32,657 bases of DNA from positions 1 to 32,657 of the forward strand of contig CAMXPV010000043.1 of NCBI GenBank assembly GCA_947245585.1, read 5' to 3'. Position 1 is the first letter of the stretch. Each line of letters opens with the position of its first letter. Shown here piece after piece: positions 7,338 to 14,803 of the stretch. The notes beneath the pieces are model-generated. The model did not search any database, was not told the origin of the DNA, and was given only the letters and a program-made list of their open reading frames with translations. A program made the position numbers and the translations under genes. This DNA comes from an uncultured Lachnospiraceae bacterium. GTDB lineage: Bacteria; Bacillota; Clostridia; Lachnospirales; Lachnospiraceae.

Positions 7338-7720
7338 CTTTTTACATCACTATCTTCTATACTAGATCACTCATCAGAACCTGCCTGTTGACGCTAAATA
7401 TATCCCTTATTTTCTGATAAGTGTATGGAGTCTCTTTATGCTGCTCTATTTTTAGAGAAAACCATGTTATCATTCTTCTTATGACGGAGATAGGTTCTTA
7501 AGCTATTCTTATGACATTCATTTGCATTATTCTCTAAAATATACTTTATTTTTTGTTTTTCCTATGCCTTTAAAGATATTCAGCTTTTCAGCCTTCAACA
7601 ACAAACGGCTTGCCGTTTTTATTTCAGTTCCTAGCAATAATTGTATTATTTTTATACCACCAAAAATTTTACAAAAAGAGGAATCCATCCATCTTGGATG
7701 AACCCCTCTTAAAAATTTCC
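7338..7720. other. AT-rich intergenic stretch at the right edge of the defence block
   Basis: These 383 bases contain no supported gene. They should hold the vsr-hamAB promoter, but no clear -35/-10 pair stands out in the AT-rich sequence. Two direct copies of TTCTTATGAC (7476-7485 and 7506-7515) and a short AAACGGCTTGCCGTTT hairpin (about 7605-7620) are visible. The ppdK terminator occupies the right end. Composition changes sharply here from the AT-rich defence block to G+C-rich ppdK. Confidence 0.5.
7673..7710 (-). terminator. Intrinsic terminator of ppdK
   Basis: Just after the ppdK stop, the minus strand forms a hairpin with outer stem AAGAGG/CCTCTT and inner stem CATCC/GGATG separated by an internal loop. 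TTTTTGT follows. It ends the ppdK transcript before the AT-rich defence block. Confidence 0.7.
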
Positions 7721-10345
7721 CTACTTCTTCTCCGCAATCGCCGCCTGCGCCGCCGCGAGTCTTGCAATCGGCACTCTGAACGGTGAGCAGGACACATAGG
7801 TCAATCCCACCTTATGACAGAACTCCACGGAAGACGGGTCGCCGCCGTGCTCGCCGCAGATACCAAGCTTAATATCCGGTCTGGTGCTTCTGCCCTTCTC
7901 AGCCGCCATCTGCACTAGCTGTCCCACGCCGCTCTGATCCAGTCTTGCGAACGGATCGGACTCGTAAATCTTATTCTTATAGTAATCGCCCAGGAACTTG
8001 CCCGCGTCGTCACGGGAGAATCCGAAGGTCATCTGGGTCAGGTCGTTGGTTCCAAAGGAGAAGAACTCCGCCTCCTCGGCAATCTCGTTTGCCAGAAGCG
8101 CCGCCCGGGGAATCTCGATCATCGTACCGATGTGGTACTTGATATCGGAATTTTTCTCTTTCTTCACCTGCTCTGCCACTTCCACCACCACGTCCTTGAC
8201 GAACTTAAACTCCTTCTTCTCGCCCACCAGAGGAATCATAATCTCCGGTACGATATCGTAGCCTTTCTCGTTCTTCACCTCAATGGCCGCTTCCATCACA
8301 GCTCGGGTCTGCATCTTGGCAATCTCGGGATAGGTCACTGCCAGACGGCAGCCCCGGTGTCCCATCATGGGGTTAAACTCGTGAAGAGAGTCACAAATTT
8401 CCTGTACCTCCTCAGCCGTCATCATCATCTCCACCGCCAGATCGTCGATGTCGCCCTGCTCTGTAGGTACAAACTCATGGAGCGGAGGATCAAGGAAACG
8501 GATGGTAACCGGTCTGCCCTCCATCACCTCATACAATGCCTTAAAGTCACCCTTCTGGAAAGGAATCAGCGCATTTAACGCTTTCTCCCTCTGCTCCTGC
8601 GTTCTCGCCAGTATCATCTGACGAATCTTCGGAATCCTGTCGGGATCAAAGAACATATGCTCCGTTCTGCAAAGACCGATGCCCTCCGCGCCATACTTTA
8701 CAGCATTTGCCGCATCGGCGGGAGTGTCTGCGTTGGTGCGCACCTGCAGTCTGCGGTACTTATCCGCCCACTCCATAATCCGTCCGAAGTTTCCGCTGAC
8801 GGAAGCCTCCACGGTCTTGATGTCGCCTTTATAAATCTTTCCGGTGGAGCCGTCCAGGGAAATGTAATCGCCCTCATGGAACACCTCTCCGCCCAATTCA
8901 AACACTTTGTCCTGCTCGTTGATGGCGATCTCGCCACAGCCGGACACACAGGCCGTACCCATGCCTCTGGCAACCACAGCCGCGTGGGAGGTCATACCGC
9001 CTCTCACGGTAAGAATGCCTTCCGCCGCGTGCATTCCCTCGATATCCTCCGGGGAAGTTTCCAGGCGAACCAACACCACTCTCTCGCCCTTTTCATGCGC
9101 TTCCTTCGCCTCGTTTGCGGTAAAGTATACCTTACCCGCCGCAGCGCCGGGGGATGCCGGAAGCGCTTGTCCGACCACCTGTCCCGCTTTCAACGCGTCG
9201 GGATCAAAGGTGGGATGGAGAAGCTGATCCAATGACTTCGCCTCGATTCTGAGAACCGCCTCCTCAGGCGTAATCTTTCCTTCGTCAACCAGATCACAGG
9301 CAATCTGCAATGCCGCAGGCGCGGTGCGCTTGCCGTTTCTTGTCTGTAAGAAGAAGAGCTTGCCATCCTCAATGGTGAACTCCATATCCTGCATATCGCG
9401 ATAATGGTCCTCAAGACGATTTGCAATCTCCATAAACTGCTTGTAGCACTCCGGAAGATCCTGCTCCAGTCTGGTGATCGGCTGAGGTGTCCGGATACCC
9501 GCCACCACGTCCTCACCCTGCGCATTGATCAGATACTCGCCGTAAATGCCCTTGGCGCCGGTGGAGGGATTTCTCGTAAACGCCACGCCCGTTCCGGAGG
9601 TGTCGCCCATATTTCCGAATACCATGGCCTGTACATTTACTGCAGTGCCCCAGTCTCCGGGAATGTCGTTCATACGTCTGTATACGATGGCTCTCTCATT
9701 ATCCCAGGAACGGAACACGGCCTTCACCGCCTCCATCAACTGTACCTTGGGATCCTGCGGGAACTCCTCGCCCTTGTTTTCCTTATAAATATTCTTAAAA
9801 CGGACTATGATCTCCTTCATGTCATCCGCCGTCAGGTCTGTGTCATATTTCACACCCTTCGCTTCTTTGATCTCATCCAGAATCCTCTCAAAGAAGGATT
9901 TCGGAATCTCCATAACCACGTCGGAGAACATTTGAATGAACCTGCGGTAGGAATCATAAGCAAACCGGGGATTGCCGGTCTTCTTTGCAAAACCTTCCAC
10001 CGCCACGTCCGTTAAGCCGAGGTTCAAAATGGTATCCATCATGCCCGGCATGGAGGCTCTCGCTCCGGAACGCACCGACACCAGAAGAGGATTCTCGGTA
10101 TCGCCGAACTGCTTGCCCTGTTTCTTCTCAAGATCCGCAAGCGCCGTAAAAATCTGCTCTTTAATTTCATCCGAAATCTGTCTTCCGTTATTGTAATAGT
10201 CCGTACAAGCCTCTGTCGTCACGGTAAAGCCCTGTGGAATCGGCAGACCCAAATTTGTCATTTCCGCCAGGTTCGCGCCTTTTCCGCCGAGGAGATTGCG
10301 CATATCCGCGTTACCTTCCTCAAACAAATACACCCATTTCGCCAT
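7721..10345 (-). CDS. ppdK: Pyruvate, phosphate dikinase
   Basis: An 874-residue enzyme interconverting pyruvate + ATP + Pi with phosphoenolpyruvate + AMP + PPi in the cytoplasm. In glycolytic clostridia it can work in the pyruvate-forming, PPi-using direction or supply PEP. Domain order is standard: an N-terminal ATP-grasp part (LLGGKGANLAEM, SVRSGARASMPGM), a swivelling phosphohistidine domain (GGMTSHAAVVARGMGTA, His454, matching His455 of the Clostridium symbiosum enzyme), and a C-terminal PEP-binding TIM barrel ending with LGICGEHGGDP. Length equals the bacterial family norm. I start at the ATG at 10345 (MAKWVYLFEE) because GGAGG lies 11 nt upstream. The ATG at 10363 adds six residues, is poorly supported, and overlaps that site. 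It is monocistronic, bracketed by terminators. Confidence 0.97.
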   Translation of the reverse strand: MAKWVYLFEEGNADMRNLLGGKGANLAEMTNLGLPIPQGFTVTTEACTDYYNNGRQISDEIKEQIFTALADLEKKQGKQFGDTENPLLVSVRSGARASMPGMMDTILNLGLTDVAVEGFAKKTGNPRFAYDSYRRFIQMFSDVVMEIPKSFFERILDEIKEAKGVKYDTDLTADDMKEIIVRFKNIYKENKGEEFPQDPKVQLMEAVKAVFRSWDNERAIVYRRMNDIPGDWGTAVNVQAMVFGNMGDTSGTGVAFTRNPSTGAKGIYGEYLINAQGEDVVAGIRTPQPITRLEQDLPECYKQFMEIANRLEDHYRDMQDMEFTIEDGKLFFLQTRNGKRTAPAALQIACDLVDEGKITPEEAVLRIEAKSLDQLLHPTFDPDALKAGQVVGQALPASPGAAAGKVYFTANEAKEAHEKGERVVLVRLETSPEDIEGMHAAEGILTVRGGMTSHAAVVARGMGTACVSGCGEIAINEQDKVFELGGEVFHEGDYISLDGSTGKIYKGDIKTVEASVSGNFGRIMEWADKYRRLQVRTNADTPADAANAVKYGAEGIGLCRTEHMFFDPDRIPKIRQMILARTQEQREKALNALIPFQKGDFKALYEVMEGRPVTIRFLDPPLHEFVPTEQGDIDDLAVEMMMTAEEVQEICDSLHEFNPMMGHRGCRLAVTYPEIAKMQTRAVMEAAIEVKNEKGYDIVPEIMIPLVGEKKEFKFVKDVVVEVAEQVKKEKNSDIKYHIGTMIEIPRAALLANEIAEEAEFFSFGTNDLTQMTFGFSRDDAGKFLGDYYKNKIYESDPFARLDQSGVGQLVQMAAEKGRSTRPDIKLGICGEHGGDPSSVEFCHKVGLTYVSCSPFRVPIARLAAAQAAIAEKK

Positions 10346-10441
10346 ATTTCTGCTATCCTCCATTTCCGAATATATTCATGACTCTAAGCTAGCATATATT
10401 TTACCATATTTTAGAAATTTTAACACCTATTTTTTGAAATT

Positions 10442-10479
10442 TTCACAAAAAGAAAGACAAATATCCTGTGATATTTGTC
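10442..10479 (-). terminator. Intrinsic terminator of the glycerophosphodiester phosphodiesterase gene
   Basis: A perfect 10-bp stem GACAAATATC/GATATTTGTC (10456-10465 and 10470-10479) with a 4-nt loop is followed on the minus strand by TTTCTTTTTG. It separates the upstream phosphodiesterase gene from ppdK. Confidence 0.9.
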
Positions 10480-10525
10480 GATTTAGAGCATGACCTGTGA
10501 AAACCGCCGTTTATGAGGCGTCAAA

Positions 10526-11371
10526 CTATCCCGTCTTCTTTACTTTTACAGGAAGAAAGCTGTCAAAAATGAACACATCGTACTCTCCCTTTCTCGCTTC
10601 CAGTTCCTGTTGGCTGCGGATCGTCCACGCCGCCGCCGGATGACGGTAAAGCCGCCTGCATATCCTTCTGCCGGGCTCCTCGCTGAACTTATGATTGTAG
10701 GCGATGAAATCCGGTTTTGTCAAAAAATTAAACAACAGATGGGTCATTGCAAAATAGAGCACATTCCAATACACACCCTCCCTGCGGAAATTGGAGGAGA
10801 GCTGTCCCCTCACCACACTCCCGTGATTCCTGCGAAACCACCAAAGCACCATAGGATTAAAGGACTCAATGCAGTAAGCGCCCTTATATGCGCGAAGCAG
10901 CCTGTCAATGATCGCACAACAGGAGACATCCGCCGTTTCTGCCTTGATTTCCACGATCAGGGGCACTCGGCCATCCACCATCGCAAGCAAGTCGGACAGC
11001 TTCGGAATCCGCTCATCCGACTGACAAAGCGTATAGGCTTGCAGCTCCTCATAAGTCTGGTTTACCACCTTTCCCTCCACGCCGCAGACCCTTCCCAGTT
11101 TAAAGTCATGGAAAATAACCGGCACGCCGTCCTTGGTCACCTGCACATCCAGTTCCATGCCAAGTCCGGCCTCCACCGCCTTTCTGAAGGCCGCCATAGA
11201 ATTTTCCGGCGCGTCCGACGCATTGTCGTGAAGCCCCCTGTGAGCAAAATATACTTTTTGAAAGAGCGTGGTGTCCGGCCGGTTAAACACGCGCGGCATG
11301 ATCGCCAACATATACAGGATCGCCAGTGCACTGACGCACACCAAAGTAATTTTTATCACTGTCAAAATCAT
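10526..11371 (-). CDS. Membrane-anchored glycerophosphodiester phosphodiesterase (GDPD family)
   Basis: A 281-residue enzyme predicted to hydrolyse glycerophosphodiesters (phospholipid head-group or teichoic-acid-derived) to glycerol 3-phosphate and an alcohol. An N-terminal membrane helix (about residues 4-25) leads into the GDPD TIM barrel. Catalytic and metal residues are visible as AHRG (H44, R45), PENS (E57, N58), GMELDVQ (E73, D75) and IFHDF (H88), with VEIK later. The C-terminal half contains a hydrophobic segment (MTHLLFNFL) that may be a barrel insertion. The start at 11371 has AGGGGA about 7 nt upstream. A good sigma-A promoter lies at 11423-11451 and a strong terminator follows at 10442-10479, so it appears to be a single-gene unit. 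Confidence 0.9.
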   Translation of the reverse strand: MILTVIKITLVCVSALAILYMLAIMPRVFNRPDTTLFQKVYFAHRGLHDNASDAPENSMAAFRKAVEAGLGMELDVQVTKDGVPVIFHDFKLGRVCGVEGKVVNQTYEELQAYTLCQSDERIPKLSDLLAMVDGRVPLIVEIKAETADVSCCAIIDRLLRAYKGAYCIESFNPMVLWWFRRNHGSVVRGQLSSNFRREGVYWNVLYFAMTHLLFNFLTKPDFIAYNHKFSEEPGRRICRRLYRHPAAAWTIRSQQELEARKGEYDVFIFDSFLPVKVKKTG

Positions 11372-11422
11372 TGTGTTTTCCCCTGCGAAAGTCAGTCAAA
11401 ATGAACCAATTATGTCACTGTT

Positions 11423-11451
11423 ATTGTACAACCACGCCAACCGATTTTCAA
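11423..11451 (-). promoter_or_regulatory. Sigma-A promoter of the GDPD gene
   Basis: TTGAAA (11446-11451), a 17-bp spacer, and TACAAT (11423-11428) lie on the minus strand about 50 bp before the start codon. Both hexamers have at most one mismatch to consensus and the spacing is ideal. Confidence 0.7.
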
Positions 11452-11498
11452 CCCTCCCATTTCTTAAATAAATCATAAGAACTCGCAAACCCGCGCAT

Positions 11499-12896
11499 TC
11501 ACGGCTGTGCCAGTCTGATCACATCCCCCCGTTTCATCTCTTTGTCCGCCGACTGGATGATCCTGCTTTCCTGTGAAATTGCCCCCTCCACCGCCGCAAA
11601 CTTATCATTTTTATCAATGACGCTCACATTGATTTCCTCCACATAATACTCCATGCCAAGAATCCCTTCCCGCTCGCCCACCACATACACATAACTTTTG
11701 GTCTGCTCCTCGTGAAGGGCCATAAGAGGAATACAACAGGGCTGTTTTTCCCCGGCCTTTGCACAGATCATTGTCCCCGACTGGCCGGGCGTGCCCGTCT
11801 CCTCCGGGAGCTGTAAGAGCGCGGTGAAACTGCCCGGCGCATTCTCATTTTCCGCCAGATAATCCACCTTTGCATTCAATTCCTTCCGCTCGCCCAGTTT
11901 CAGTTTCACATCATCGTCAAGGTTTACATAAGTTTTTTCTTCCTTGGTCAGTGTGACGCTGAACTGACAGGGCACTGTATCATCCGCCATCAGAAAAGAA
12001 GCCGTATCCGGCACTCTGCCTCCCGCCTGCACATAGACATCGGTCACCATACCGCCCATAGGAGCCTTAATCTCCCCACCGCCATCCAAAACTGTCTTGT
12101 ATGCGGAGAGTTTTTCCTGTATGCTCTCCACCTCGGCACGATAAACCGCAAGGGCCGCATCCTCATCCTCCTCGGACACCACATCCTCCACTTTCCGTCC
12201 GGCATCCTTCATGGTATTGTCCCGGTTCCACTTCGCGTCCGCCTCCGCGTAGGCCGCCGCCTGCAGCTCCTGCTTCAGCCTTTCCTCCTCCTGTTCTCTG
12301 GCCTTGCGCTCCGCTTCCATCTCCTCCTCTGTCTTTCTCTCCCCGTCCTCCTTCTCCCAATCGTTCTCATGCGCCCGGTTCTCAGCCTGCAGCTCATCAA
12401 GGGCCTCCTCAGCCTGCACCACATTCTCGGCGGCCCGGCCCACCAACGTATCCTGATATCTGGCAAGCGCATCATAGTCTTCTCTAGCCCTGGCTTCCTC
12501 CAACGCCTTCTTTTCCTGCGCCAGTTCTCTGTTATGCAGGATCGCGTCGATCTGTAGCTGGGTTTTCTGACAGGCCAGTTCCTGATCTGCCATTAAATTT
12601 TGCATATCCTCCAAATCCACCGTAAAGAGAAGATCGCCTTCCTCCACCCTGTCACCGGCCTGCACAGATACCGTCACGACGCGCAATCCTCCCAGAACCG
12701 TCACCGGCAGTTTATTGCCGGCTTCCACAATTCCCTCGGCCTCCACCACATGCTCAATATACTTGGAATCCATGCTGCAGGTAGATACCATCGGCAGCCT
12801 GGACGCATAGATGCTCTTTGAAATCAGCGTACACAGCCACATAAAGGCCATGAAAACTGCCAGTCCTGCTATGATCTTCTTTCTCCGCTTATCCAT
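11499..12896 (-). CDS. HlyD/MacA-like membrane fusion (efflux adaptor) protein
   Basis: A 465-residue protein with one N-terminal membrane helix (about residues 8-29). A split lipoyl-like domain follows: first half VTVLGGLRVVTVSVQAGDRV (about 65-95), second half EIKAPMGGMVTDVYVQAGGR (about 275-300). The halves flank a roughly 150-residue, Glu-rich coiled-coil hairpin. A beta-barrel and membrane-proximal domain complete it. In Gram-positives such adaptors sit outside the membrane and pair with MacB-type ABC exporters. Here the upstream neighbours are importer-type permeases (70 bp gap) and no exporter or ATPase is present, which is odd. It ends the operon. The coiled-coil coding region is strongly biased (GAG/GCC-rich), producing long spurious ORFs in other frames. 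Confidence 0.8.
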   Translation of the reverse strand: MDKRRKKIIAGLAVFMAFMWLCTLISKSIYASRLPMVSTCSMDSKYIEHVVEAEGIVEAGNKLPVTVLGGLRVVTVSVQAGDRVEEGDLLFTVDLEDMQNLMADQELACQKTQLQIDAILHNRELAQEKKALEEARAREDYDALARYQDTLVGRAAENVVQAEEALDELQAENRAHENDWEKEDGERKTEEEMEAERKAREQEEERLKQELQAAAYAEADAKWNRDNTMKDAGRKVEDVVSEEDEDAALAVYRAEVESIQEKLSAYKTVLDGGGEIKAPMGGMVTDVYVQAGGRVPDTASFLMADDTVPCQFSVTLTKEEKTYVNLDDDVKLKLGERKELNAKVDYLAENENAPGSFTALLQLPEETGTPGQSGTMICAKAGEKQPCCIPLMALHEEQTKSYVYVVGEREGILGMEYYVEEINVSVIDKNDKFAAVEGAISQESRIIQSADKEMKRGDVIRLAQP

Positions 12897-12966
12897 ATAC
12901 CATCAACCTCCCGAACTTCCTGGTGAAGCAGCCTCTGCGGCTGCGCTGCCAGATGTTCTTCTCACT

Positions 12967-13839
12967 CTATTCTTTGAGCCCCGAATAAATAATCCCCTGC
13001 TCCAGATAATCCTGTCCCAACACAAACACAAAAGCTGCCGGAATCAGAGTGACAAAGGATGCGCAGAGGGCAAAACCCGCCTGCGTCCATGAAATCTCCG
13101 GCAGATACAAAGACAGCGGCCAAAGCGCCTTTTCCTCCAGAAACGCCAACGGCTGCTCCATCAAATTCCAATATTCCAAAAACCCTAATACCATGGCAGA
13201 CAATAACCCACTTTTCCCCAGTGGGAGCCCTATTTCCAAAAAAATCCTGAGTTCGCCTGCCCCGTCAATGCGGGCCGCCTCCAAAAGCTGCTCCGGCACC
13301 TGCCGAAATCCACCATAGGACAAAAAGATGGGAAACGTGGAGAACACGGCAGGCAGAATAATAGCCCTGTGGGTGTTGAGCAGCATAAGCCGGTCCAACA
13401 CCAGATAGCTTGACAGCATGGTAACCTGAAAGGGCAGAAGCATCAACGCCACATAGAGCGCAAAAAGCGTCTGGCTGCCCCGCACCCGGAAAGCCGCAAA
13501 GGCCCATGCCGCAGGCACCCCTACAAGGAGCTGCCCCGCCAGAATACAGCCCACCATTTTCACCGAATTCCAAAACAACACAAAGAAGGAGGGTGTCAAA
13601 AACAACAGCCTTCCATAGTGTTCAAAGGTGGGATAATCCGGCATCAGCTTCCAATGAATAAAATCTTCCCCGCCGCCAAACACCGGGCCGAGATACTGCC
13701 CCAGTTCAATGCCGTCCATCACCGACCCCGTCAGGATCAGGAATACGGGAAAACAGATCAGAAGCGCCGGAAGCAGAAGGAGCGCCGCCGTACTATATGT
13801 TTTGATCTTTTGTAACAGTCGTTTTTTTCCTACAGCCAT
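12967..13839 (-). CDS. ABC importer permease, MalG/CUT1 type
   Basis: A 290-residue permease with about six membrane helices. The cytoplasmic EAA loop reads EQLLEAARIDGAGELRIFLE, followed by the typical IGLPLGKSG. This is the contact site for an ABC ATPase. MalG-type carbohydrate (CUT1) permeases have this length and a MAVGKKRLLQ-like basic N-terminus. I start at the ATG at 13839 because GGGAGG lies 4-5 nt upstream; the open frame extends 55 codons further but that part is arginine-rich out-of-frame sequence. It lies 73 bp after the MalF-type permease. No ATPase gene is in the window, so a shared MsmX-type ATPase encoded elsewhere would be needed (inference from other Firmicutes CUT1 systems). 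Confidence 0.88.
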   Translation of the reverse strand: MAVGKKRLLQKIKTYSTAALLLLPALLICFPVFLILTGSVMDGIELGQYLGPVFGGGEDFIHWKLMPDYPTFEHYGRLLFLTPSFFVLFWNSVKMVGCILAGQLLVGVPAAWAFAAFRVRGSQTLFALYVALMLLPFQVTMLSSYLVLDRLMLLNTHRAIILPAVFSTFPIFLSYGGFRQVPEQLLEAARIDGAGELRIFLEIGLPLGKSGLLSAMVLGFLEYWNLMEQPLAFLEEKALWPLSLYLPEISWTQAGFALCASFVTLIPAAFVFVLGQDYLEQGIIYSGLKE

Positions 13840-13912
13840 ACAACCTCCCTGTCTTTTCCTGCCTTCCGGCGGCCTACACTTGACGCGCCCTTTATCCCAC
13901 GATCTGCAGTCG

Positions 13913-14803
13913 TCACCCTTCCTGATCCCACAGCCTCTGTAACGCCATAATCGCCAAGAGCAAAACCGCACACACACAGACCGCAGCCGCCGCCATCTTG
14001 TCAAACTCCATATTCACAAACCAGTTGTTAAACAGATGCTGCAGCAGGTAAATATCCTCCTGCGGATAAGACCCTGCCACCAGATAAGCCTCCCTGTAAA
14101 TCTTGAAAGAGTTCAGGAAAGACAATATCACAATCGTATAAAAGCTCCCTTTCAGATTGGGCAGGATGATATGGCGGATGCATTTCCATCGACCCGCACC
14201 GTCCACCTTAGCCGCCTCTATGTACTCTTTCGGAATCGACAAAATACCGGCCAGCCAGAGCACCACTGTGTAACCGGTATTTTTCCACAGATAACTTGCC
14301 ACCAATACCCAGAAAGAAGCGCCTGTCGCCAGATAATCCACCGTCACAGGCCCCCACAATCCCGTCGCCTCTCCCAGCCTTGTCAGCGCCAGATTGAAAA
14401 AGCCCTGCCTGTAAAAAACCATCTTCCAGACTAGCACTATGGTGGCCGTGGGCATGGCAAGGGGAAACAGGTAAACCGACTTGATCAATCCTGCATTCCG
14501 AAAGCCGCTTAAGGGAAAGGCAATCAAAAGCCCCACAAGCACCAACAGGGGAATACACACAAAGGTAAAGCGCAGAGTATTGCCCACCGCCAGGAGAAAG
14601 GCCTGATTATGAAAAATCACGTCGTAATTTTTGATTCCCGTAAACTCCCCCGTGACAGCCGTCTGCAGGGAGCGCTTCATCACATCCAGAAAGGGAAGCA
14701 GTACAAACACCGTCACCCCTGCAAGGCTGGGCAGCAAAAAGAGCAGAAAGGGAAGCCTTTTTTTACTCCGCCATAATGATCGCGCTCTTCGCCCGTACCC
14801 CAT
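13913..14803 (-). CDS. ABC importer permease, MalF/CUT1 type
   Basis: A 296-residue permease. Six membrane helices are apparent, with first helix FLLFLLPSLAGVTVFVLLPF. The EAA loop is EYIEAAKVDGAGRWKCIRHI followed by ILPNLK. This matches the MalF-like partner of CUT1 sugar importers. The start ATG at 14803 is preceded by GGAGGAG at 7 nt. Its first 41 bases overlap the 3' end of the upstream solute-binding protein gene in another frame, implying translational coupling. Together with the MalG-type gene downstream it forms the transmembrane heterodimer. The substrate cannot be read from the sequence. Confidence 0.88.
   Translation of the reverse strand: MGYGRRARSLWRSKKRLPFLLFLLPSLAGVTVFVLLPFLDVMKRSLQTAVTGEFTGIKNYDVIFHNQAFLLAVGNTLRFTFVCIPLLVLVGLLIAFPLSGFRNAGLIKSVYLFPLAMPTATIVLVWKMVFYRQGFFNLALTRLGEATGLWGPVTVDYLATGASFWVLVASYLWKNTGYTVVLWLAGILSIPKEYIEAAKVDGAGRWKCIRHIILPNLKGSFYTIVILSFLNSFKIYREAYLVAGSYPQEDIYLLQHLFNNWFVNMEFDKMAAAAVCVCAVLLLAIMALQRLWDQEG

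Noticed and set aside
7446..7545. TTTAGAG-like copies in the vsr upstream region (near 7451 on plus, near 7532 on minus)
   Set aside because: They are single, inverted and about 80 bp apart, without the 11-bp direct repeat and the 10-bp gap to a -10 seen at the three accepted boxes.
7605..7625. Hairpin AAACGGCTTGCCGTTTTT as a plus-strand terminator
   Set aside because: Only a 6-bp stem, and no plus-strand gene ends there.
8132..10015. Several plus-strand ORFs of 87-203 codons inside ppdK
   Set aside because: They are antisense shadows of a highly conserved enzyme gene with strong codon bias, without ribosome binding sites or domain resemblance.
10364..10441. ppdK promoter
   Set aside because: Several TAAAAT/TATATG-like -10 candidates exist in this A+T-rich stretch, but none has a convincing -35 at 16-18 bp, so no single site is called.
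12101..12487. 128-codon plus-strand ORF rich in Pro and Arg
   Set aside because: It is the antisense shadow of the biased coiled-coil region of the membrane fusion protein, with no ribosome binding site.
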